A DNA stretch of 11,202 bases, taken from NCBI GenBank assembly GCA_019425105.1, contig JAHYYD010000050.1, positions 1-11,202 of the forward strand. Reading direction: 5' to 3'. The notes below the pieces were generated by a model that worked only from the letters and a program-made list of their open reading frames with translations, was not told the DNA's origin and did no database searches. This stretch comes from Actinomycetota bacterium (lineage in GTDB: Bacteria > Actinomycetota > Actinomycetes > Actinomycetales > Actinomycetaceae). Each line of letters begins with the position of its first letter. Position 1 is the first letter of the stretch. Positions 6,465 through 11,202 of this stretch are shown here, piece after piece. The position numbers and the translations under genes are program-made.

Positions 6465-7513
6465 AGGACGGCCCCCTTCCTGGCCTGGCGTAGGACGAGC
6501 GCAATGAAAACGAAGGCGCCGAGAACACCGAGGATGACCGAGACGGGCATTTCGAAGGGGGAGATGATTGTGCGCGCCAGGAGGTCCGTGACCGTCACGA
6601 GCGCGATGCCCGCCAGGCACACCCACGGCAGGTTCGTGCGCAGGTTGTCGCCCATCGACATGGACACGAGGTTGGGAACGATCAGACCCAGGAACGGCAG
6701 GGAACCGACGACCACGGTGACGACGCCGGTGGCCACGGCCACGAGCCCCGTCGCGATGAGGATCATGCGGTGGTAGTTGACGCCAAGCGACACCGCGATG
6801 TCCTCGCCGAGGGACACGGCCGTCAGGCGATCCGCCATGACGAACACAATTGCGACGATGATGGCGACGATCCACAGGATCTCGTACTGGCCCTCGTACA
6901 CCGACGTGAAAGACCCCTGGAACCACACCGACACGCTCTGCAGGGTGTTCGTCTCGAGGGCCAGGAACGTCGAGATCGCGGAGACGACCGCGCCGAGCAT
7001 CATGCCCATGATCGGCACGAGCAGCGAGGAACGCAGCGAGACGCGGCGCAGCAGGGCGAAAAACACCATCGTGCCCACGAAGGCGAAGACGATCGCGCAG
7101 GTCATGCGCACCAGGATCGGGGCGCCGGGCCACACGATCATGATGACGAGCAGACCCAGGCCCGCCCACTCGGTCGTGCCCGTCGTGGAGGGCTCTGCGA
7201 AGCGGTTCTGGGTGACCAGCTGCATGACCAGGCCGCTCATCGACATCGCGGCCCCGGACAGGATGAGCGCGATCGTACGGGGAACGCGCACGGCGAGGAA
7301 GATCTGCCAGCCGTCGTCCTGGGAGAGGATCGAGTATTCGCCGGTCGATAGCGACAGGACGAGAAGCGCAGCTACGGCGAGCGTGGCCAGGGCGAGCGCC
7401 AGGGGGCGACGCTTCGACGAGGCCGGGGTGGCCTCGCGCGCGGGGGCTTTGCTGGATGAGGCCTCGCTCGTTGCGGTGTCCGCGGGAGGTGCGGTGGTGG
7501 GGGAGTGTGTCAT
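6461..7513 (-). CDS. Iron-siderophore ABC transporter permease, first subunit (YclN-like, FecCD family)
   Basis: This 350-aa membrane protein of the FecCD permease family has a cytoplasmic Ser/Thr/Ala-rich leader (1-36), a first helix at about 37-58, and about nine or ten hydrophobic segments overall. The family signature RVPRTIALILSGAAMSMSG (76-94) is clear, and N103 followed by FAEPSTTGTTEWAGLG (105-120) matches the usual 'NPLAdP...lG' loop. LGEDIAVSLGVN (235-246) is the coupling helix for the ATPase. It begins at an ATG at 7513, 58 bp after the receptor gene. Unusually, no Shine-Dalgarno is visible: the leader reads CCCCGTTTTCCT directly after a strong hairpin, so initiation is probably weak. 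It is translationally linked to the second permease through a GTGA overlap. Confidence 0.9.
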   Translation of the reverse strand: MTHSPTTAPPADTATSEASSSKAPAREATPASSKRRPLALALATLAVAALLVLSLSTGEYSILSQDDGWQIFLAVRVPRTIALILSGAAMSMSGLVMQLVTQNRFAEPSTTGTTEWAGLGLLVIMIVWPGAPILVRMTCAIVFAFVGTMVFFALLRRVSLRSSLLVPIMGMMLGAVVSAISTFLALETNTLQSVSVWFQGSFTSVYEGQYEILWIVAIIVAIVFVMADRLTAVSLGEDIAVSLGVNYHRMILIATGLVAVATGVVTVVVGSLPFLGLIVPNLVSMSMGDNLRTNLPWVCLAGIALVTVTDLLARTIISPFEMPVSVILGVLGAFVFIALVLRQARKGAVL

Positions 7514-7526
7514 AGGAAAACGGGGT

Positions 7527-7555
7527 GCGGGTGCCGCCCGTTGGGCGGCACCCGC
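7527..7555 (-). terminator. Perfect intercistronic hairpin (attenuator or mRNA-stabilising structure)
   Basis: A perfect 13-bp GC-rich stem (7527-7539 with 7543-7555) with a 3-base loop lies between the receptor gene stop (7571) and the permease start (7513). On the - strand it is followed by ACCCCGTTTT, a short and delayed T-run. A partial terminator or a 3'-end stabiliser here would raise receptor levels above permease levels, as is common in ABC importer operons. Full termination is unlikely because no other promoter for the permeases is evident in the gap. Confidence 0.7.
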
Positions 7556-7570
7556 TTGTGTGTCAGAGGG

Positions 7571-8584
7571 TCACTTCTTCGCGGCTTCGAAGGCGTCCGC
7601 GATGGAGTTGAAGATCTCCGTGTAGGTGATGATGGACTCGTTGGTGTACGTGTCATTCGGCGCGTACAGAACGTGCTTGTTCTGCAGCGCAGCGACGTTC
7701 TGCAGGGCAGCGTTGCCGTTGATGACGGTCTCGGCTGGCGTGTTGGAGCCATCCTTGGTAATCGCGGCGTCGCGGTCGAGGACGAAGACCCACGCCGGGT
7801 TGGCCTCGGCAATCGCCTCGACGGAGATGTCGTCACCGGTGTGCGAGTCGGTCGAACCCTCGACCTCGAGGGCGGGCTTCAGGCCGAGCAGGTCGAAGAC
7901 CGGGCCCCACGTGCGGCCCTTGCCGGGCGCCACGTAGCCGATGTTGCCGCCGGAGACGTCCACCGCCATGACGGTCGAGGAGCCGTCGTAGGCCTTCTTC
8001 GCGCGCTCGATCGAGGCGTTGAAGTCGTCGACGAGCTTCTTCGCCTCGTCCTGCTTGCCGAAGATCTCGCCCAGGTCGGTGACCTCGCGGATAAGCTCCT
8101 GATCGAAGGGCTGGCCCTCGCGTGGCTCCAGGTTGATGAGCGGGACATCGGGCACCAGTTCCTTGATCTGAGCGTCGAACTTGGAGAAGCGCTGACCGGA
8201 GATGATGAGGTCGGGTTCGGCGGCGACCAGGGCCTCCAGGTTGGGGTCGCGGTGCATGCCCACGTCGGCGATGTCATCGCCGTTGTACGCGGTGACGGTG
8301 GAGGGGATCAGCTTCTTGGGGGCCGCGACGAGCGGAACGTCCCACTGTGCGAGGACCTCGAAGGTGCGGTTGTCGAGGGAGGCTGCGCGGGTGACGGGCA
8401 GCTTAATCTCGACCGTGCCGTCGTTCGCGTCGATGGTCACGGACGAGGCCTGGGTGGCCTGCGTGGTCTCGCTCGGCGAAGCGGAGGACTGGGAGGAAGA
8501 AGTGGTGGCGCCGGAAGAACATGCGGCCAGCCCGAGGGCGGCGATGGTGGCGATGGCGGCCAGGGAGGTGGTCGTACGAGACAT
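7571..8584 (-). CDS. Siderophore-binding lipoprotein of the ABC importer (YclQ/FatB-like)
   Basis: This 337-aa extracytoplasmic receptor is anchored by lipid. The signal peptide ends in the lipobox LAAC (19-22), giving a mature protein that starts at Cys22. A Ser/Thr/Gln-rich linker follows (23-47), then a Peripla_BP_2 (TroA/CeuE/FhuD-like) domain. Segments such as DDIADVGMHRDPNLEALVAA and EPDLIISG (about 108-135) are typical of the first lobe, where such proteins place the bound ferric siderophore between two lobes joined by a long helix. The ligand is probably a catecholate or related siderophore, judging from the YclQ-like partners, but this is not proven. Two adjacent ATGs occur; 8584 is preferred because GGAG lies five bases upstream, against two for 8587. 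It is the promoter-proximal gene of the operon and lies behind an iron-box-like site. Confidence 0.92.
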   Translation of the reverse strand: MSRTTTSLAAIATIAALGLAACSSGATTSSSQSSASPSETTQATQASSVTIDANDGTVEIKLPVTRAASLDNRTFEVLAQWDVPLVAAPKKLIPSTVTAYNGDDIADVGMHRDPNLEALVAAEPDLIISGQRFSKFDAQIKELVPDVPLINLEPREGQPFDQELIREVTDLGEIFGKQDEAKKLVDDFNASIERAKKAYDGSSTVMAVDVSGGNIGYVAPGKGRTWGPVFDLLGLKPALEVEGSTDSHTGDDISVEAIAEANPAWVFVLDRDAAITKDGSNTPAETVINGNAALQNVAALQNKHVLYAPNDTYTNESIITYTEIFNSIADAFEAAKK

Positions 8585-8617
8585 CATTTCTCCGTAGAGG
8601 GTATCTGTGTTGGGGCT

Positions 8618-8644
8618 TAAATAGGAAAAGCAAGGCTTACCTAA
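8618..8644 (-). promoter_or_regulatory. DtxR/IdeR-like iron box and promoter of the siderophore-uptake operon
   Basis: The 19-bp stretch 8626-8644 reads AAAAGCAAGGCTTACCTAA on the + strand and agrees with the DtxR/IdeR consensus TTAGGTTAGGCTAACCTAA at 13 of 19 positions by hand count. Its right half, GGCTTACCTAA, matches 10 of 11. On the - strand a TATTTA -10-like element (8623-8618) follows immediately, so an Fe(II)-loaded repressor bound here would block polymerase. The site is 42 bp upstream of the receptor start. Iron-repressed expression is the expected outcome for a siderophore importer. Confidence 0.65.
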
Positions 8645-9009
8645 GTGCCAAACCAACCATACAGATATTTTGAGCCTCGTGCGTGTGAATACGCGCATAG
8701 TTTCGCGCCTCGATGCCCTTGTCGGGGCCTCGTGTTTGCGTGTGTCTCGGTCGGCTACGGTCCCCTCTTGGCGGCCGTGCCACCCGCCGGTTGCAGCCCT
8801 CTCTCGCTGGTCACAGCTTTCTGCAGATTCCTGCTGTCAATCTCACATATTCCATGAAAAGCGCAGGAAATTTGGTTTTCCTAATATTTGTTAACACGTT
8901 GAAAAGTGGCTTGTTTTCAACGTTTTCAACGTGGGGCTTCGTAACGCGTTTCGGGAATTGCATGCGAAATTAGGTGTGCGACGTGTCGCCGGTTATCGTG
9001 AGTATGCCA
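8645..9009. other. Gene-free region upstream of the iron-uptake operon
   Basis: About 365 bp separate the iron box from the nadE terminator. Short open frames on the + strand (up to 86 codons, around 8645-8973) have no ribosome binding site, no recognisable domain and Arg/Ser/Pro-rich composition typical of chance frames. The right-hand part (about 8840-8980) is clearly AT-richer than the surrounding genome and contains an inverted repeat, AGGAAA-TTTGGT-TTTCCT (8873-8890), and the TTTTCAACG repeats described separately. A regulatory or small-RNA function is possible but not shown. Confidence 0.4.
8895..8933. repeat. TTTTCAACG tandem repeat with inverted partner
   Basis: TTTTCAACG occurs twice in immediate tandem (8914-8922 and 8923-8931). 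An exact inverted partner lies upstream: CACGTTGAAAA (8895-8905) pairs perfectly with TTTTCAACGTG (8923-8933) over 11 bp. The arrangement could bind a dimeric regulator or form a hairpin with alternative 3' arms. No T-tract follows, so it is not a typical terminator. Confidence 0.55.
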
Positions 9010-9039
9010 AGGGGCGGTGCTCGCGTGAGCACCGCCCCT
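9010..9039 (-). terminator. Hairpin downstream of nadE
   Basis: A perfect 13-bp stem (9010-9022 with 9027-9039) with a 4-base loop lies 36 bp past the nadE stop. On the - strand it is followed only by TTGGCATACT, a weak T-rich exit, so it probably terminates nadE transcription with moderate efficiency or with help. Confidence 0.65.
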
Positions 9040-9075
9040 CAGAGAACAGCATGGGTTCCCGAGCGAAACGCTAGG

Positions 9076-11157
9076 TCAGTCGACCAGGCCCTTCACGGCC
9101 TCGTCGAGCTCGGCGACCCAATCCGCGCCCGACACGTCCGACGGCATGCGCCAATCCCCGCGCGGGGACAGGGAGCCGCCGGCCATGACCTTCGGGCCGT
9201 TAGGCAGCGCGCTGCGCTTGAACTGCTGGCTGAAGAAACGCCACAGGAACAGGCGCTCCCACTTGACGATCTCGTCCAGCGAGTACGCGACCTTGTCCTC
9301 CTCGGGGAAGCCGACCGGCCACGAGCCCGTGGAAGCGTCCGACCAGGCCTTCTCCGCGAGGAACGCGATCTTCGACGGGCGCGCGCCGCGGCGCAGCACG
9401 TAGTACAGCGTGAAGTCCTGCAGGTTGTAGGGACCGATCTTGTCCTGCGTGGACTGCATCTTCTCGCCCGGCTTGGCGGGAACCAGCTCGGGGGAGATCT
9501 CCGTGTGCAGGATCGACAGGAGGACCTCGCCGACGCGGTCGTCGAACTGCTTGGAGGACACGACCCAGCGGATCAGGTGCTGCATGAGGGTCTTCGGCAC
9601 GCCCGTGTTGACCGCGTAGTGGCTCATCTGGTCGCCCACGCCGTACGTGCACCAGCCCAGCGCCAGCTCGGACAGATCGCCCGTGCCCAACACGATGCCG
9701 CCCAGGTGGTTGGCGAGGCGGAACAGGTAGTCGGTGCGCAGGCCCGCCTGGACGTTCTCGAAGGTCACGTCGTAGGTGGCCTCGCCCTCGCCGTAGGGGT
9801 GGCCGATGTCGGCGAGCATCTGCGTGGCCGCCGGGCGGATGTCGATCTCCTGGAAGGAGGTGCCCAGGTACTCGCACAGCAGGGTCGCGTTCTTCTTGGT
9901 GCGCTCGGAGGTGGCGAAGCCGGGCAGTGTGTAGCACAGGATGTCCGTGCGCGGACGGCCCAGCAGGTCCATCGCGCGGGAGGCCACGACCAGCGCGTGT
10001 GTCGAATCCAGGCCGCCCGAGACGCCGATGACGATCTTCGGGTTGCCGATCGCTCGCAGGCGCTGCACGAGGCCGGCCACCTGAATGTTGTAGGCCTCGT
10101 AGCAGTCCTGCTCCAGGCGTGTCGGGTCGTTGGGGACGAAGGGGAAGCGGTTGACGGAGCGCTCCAGGCCCAGGTCGGTGCGCGGCGGGTCGAGCGTAAA
10201 CTCGACCTCCTGCGGGGCCATGCGCTCGTCACCTGCGAAGTAGCGCTGTGCGTTGTCCGTGAACGAGTTCTGGCGCTTGCGTTCGGTGCGCAGGCGCTCC
10301 AGGTCCACGTCGGCGATCGTGATGTGCGCGCCCTCCTGGAAGCGCTCGCCGATCGCGAGGCGTTCCCCGGCCTCGTAAATCATGGTTTCGCCATCCCAGG
10401 CGAGGTCCGTGCTGGACTCACCCATGCCGGCCGCCGTGTACACGTAGGCCGCGCAGCAGCGCGAGGAGATCGAGCGCACCATGAGCTCGCGATCCGCGCC
10501 GCGCCCGACGGTGATCGGGGAGGCGGACAGGTTTGCCAGGACGGTCGCGCCCGCGAGCGCCAGCTCCGTGGACGGGGAGGCGGGCACCCACATGTCCTCG
10601 CAGACTTCGATGCCGACGGTCAGTCCGGGCACGTCGTCGGCGGACAGGAGGACTGGGCCGAAGGGGACCCACACGGGGCCGCCGCTGAATTCTTCGACGC
10701 CGCCCCATGGCACTTCGATGCGCTCGCAGGCGCGCGGGGGCATGGTCACGAAGTGGCGCTTCTCGTAGAACTCGCGGTAGTTAGGCAGATGCGATTTGGG
10801 GACGATCGCGAGGACGCGTCCGCGGTGGATCGCGACCGCGCAGTTGTACAGTGCGTTGTCCTTGCGCAGGGGTGCGCCGACGATGAGGAGGGGGAGTAGG
10901 TCGGCGCTGGCCTCGACGATTTGTGCGAGGGCCTTCTCGACGTTGTCGAGGAGCACGTCCTGCAGGAGGAGGTCGTCGATAGCGTATCCGGAGACGCACA
11001 GTTCGGGGAAGACACCCATGGCGACGCCGCGCGCATCGAGCTGGCGGGCCGCGTCGATGATCTCGCGCGCGTTCTCGAAGGGGCGGGCAGGGTGTACGGG
11101 CAGGGTCACGGCGGCGACGCGCGCAAAGCCCTGATCGTAGAGGGAATGGAAGTTCAT
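9076..11157 (-). CDS. nadE: Glutamine-dependent NAD+ synthetase
   Basis: This 693-aa two-domain cytosolic enzyme makes NAD+ from nicotinic acid adenine dinucleotide, ATP and glutamine. The N-terminal nitrilase-like glutaminase carries the triad E52 (FPELCVSG), K121 (VPKSHLPNYREFYEKRHF) and C186 (GIEVCEDMW). E52 and K121 have the same numbers as in the Mycobacterium tuberculosis enzyme, and the cysteine is ten residues later. The C-terminal synthetase domain has the ATP-binding loop SGGLDST (380-386), TLPGFATSERTKKNA (about 407-421) and GTGDLSELALGW (about 489-500), all diagnostic. Its length is slightly above the 679 aa of the mycobacterial protein, which marks the long, ammonia-channelling type. 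The ATG at 11157 is supported by AAGGAG (11167-11162) four bases upstream. It is transcribed alone here and ends before a hairpin; there is no functional link to the iron operon beyond proximity. Confidence 0.97.
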   Translation of the reverse strand: MNFHSLYDQGFARVAAVTLPVHPARPFENAREIIDAARQLDARGVAMGVFPELCVSGYAIDDLLLQDVLLDNVEKALAQIVEASADLLPLLIVGAPLRKDNALYNCAVAIHRGRVLAIVPKSHLPNYREFYEKRHFVTMPPRACERIEVPWGGVEEFSGGPVWVPFGPVLLSADDVPGLTVGIEVCEDMWVPASPSTELALAGATVLANLSASPITVGRGADRELMVRSISSRCCAAYVYTAAGMGESSTDLAWDGETMIYEAGERLAIGERFQEGAHITIADVDLERLRTERKRQNSFTDNAQRYFAGDERMAPQEVEFTLDPPRTDLGLERSVNRFPFVPNDPTRLEQDCYEAYNIQVAGLVQRLRAIGNPKIVIGVSGGLDSTHALVVASRAMDLLGRPRTDILCYTLPGFATSERTKKNATLLCEYLGTSFQEIDIRPAATQMLADIGHPYGEGEATYDVTFENVQAGLRTDYLFRLANHLGGIVLGTGDLSELALGWCTYGVGDQMSHYAVNTGVPKTLMQHLIRWVVSSKQFDDRVGEVLLSILHTEISPELVPAKPGEKMQSTQDKIGPYNLQDFTLYYVLRRGARPSKIAFLAEKAWSDASTGSWPVGFPEEDKVAYSLDEIVKWERLFLWRFFSQQFKRSALPNGPKVMAGGSLSPRGDWRMPSDVSGADWVAELDEAVKGLVD

Positions 11158-11202
11158 AGTTCTCCTTTGGTACTGGGCTTATTCTTGCGTACTCGGCGCG
11201 CT
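11158..11202 (-). promoter_or_regulatory. nadE leader with ribosome binding site
   Basis: AAGGAG (11167-11162) defines the start. AAGAAT (11186-11181) could be a -10 element, which would give a leader of under 20 bases, but any -35 would lie at or beyond the window edge. No NAD-related riboswitch or repressor palindrome can be judged from the 45 bp available. Confidence 0.35.

Noticed and set aside
6465..7169. Extension of the second permease frame up to 7169
   Set aside because: It reads through the first permease out of frame and gives Arg/His/Gly-rich sequence. The GTG at 6464 fits the overlap pattern and family length.
8585..8698. Longer receptor start at 8698
   Set aside because: The extra residues run across the promoter and iron box and would place the lipoprotein signal internally.
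8645..8973. Small + strand open frames (70-86 codons) upstream of the iron operon
   Set aside because: They overlap each other in different frames and lack ribosome sites, conserved motifs and coding-like codon use.
8974..10899. 641-codon open frame on the + strand opposite nadE
   Set aside because: It is the antisense shadow of an unambiguous nadE in GC-rich DNA. Its translation is His/Arg/Ala/Val-rich with no domain and no ribosome binding site.
1..11202. CRISPR arrays, tRNA or rRNA genes, insertion sequences, phage genes
   Set aside because: No regularly spaced repeats, cloverleaf-like segments, transposase or integrase motifs, or phage structural genes were found on either strand.

Overview
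The window comes from a high-GC Gram-positive chromosome. Strongly GC-ending codons, GTG starts, 4-bp gene overlaps and a probable leaderless gene all suggest an actinobacterium. The protein style (Ser/Thr/Ala-rich cytoplasmic leaders on permeases, a 693-aa glutamine-dependent NAD+ synthetase of the mycobacterial type) fits Actinomyces/Schaalia-like Actinomycetaceae. That placement is inference, because no rRNA or other marker is present.

Layout. On the + strand: the C-terminal end of a phosphoglucomutase/phosphomannomutase (1-228), then a two-gene unit of a class I SAM methyltransferase (309-1130) and a small cupin (1127-1498) that overlap by ATGA, closed by a strong hairpin terminator (1518-1566). 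Everything after that is on the - strand. First in coordinates is an AT-richer islet (about 1674-4123) holding a complete type II restriction-modification pair of the PaeR7I/XhoI family (methyltransferase 2434-4077 upstream, endonuclease 1674-2423 downstream). Next is a small SdpI-like membrane protein (4124-4480), then a four-gene ferric-siderophore ABC transporter resembling Bacillus YclNOPQ. Its transcription order is lipoprotein receptor (7571-8584), permease (6461-7513), permease (5379-6464), ATPase (4627-5382). A roughly 490-bp gene-free stretch follows, then NAD+ synthetase nadE (9076-11157).

How the parts work together. The transporter is a self-contained iron-uptake operon. Its promoter region carries a DtxR/IdeR-like iron box, a perfect hairpin after the receptor gene probably lowers permease expression relative to receptor, and the permease-permease-ATPase genes are joined by GTGA overlaps. 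The restriction-modification pair is an independent defence module predicted to protect and cut CTCGAG. Seven CTCGAG sites lie in the flanking host genes and I found none inside the module. Its base composition and its clean position just after the stop codon of the SdpI-like gene suggest horizontal acquisition, although no transposase, integrase or flanking repeat is visible.

I do not see an unmistakably new system. The most worthwhile leads are the R-M islet, the regulation of the iron operon, the repeat-bearing AT-rich intergenic region at about 8840-8980, the probable leaderless methyltransferase-cupin unit, and an 11-bp-period direct repeat in the leader of the SdpI-like gene.
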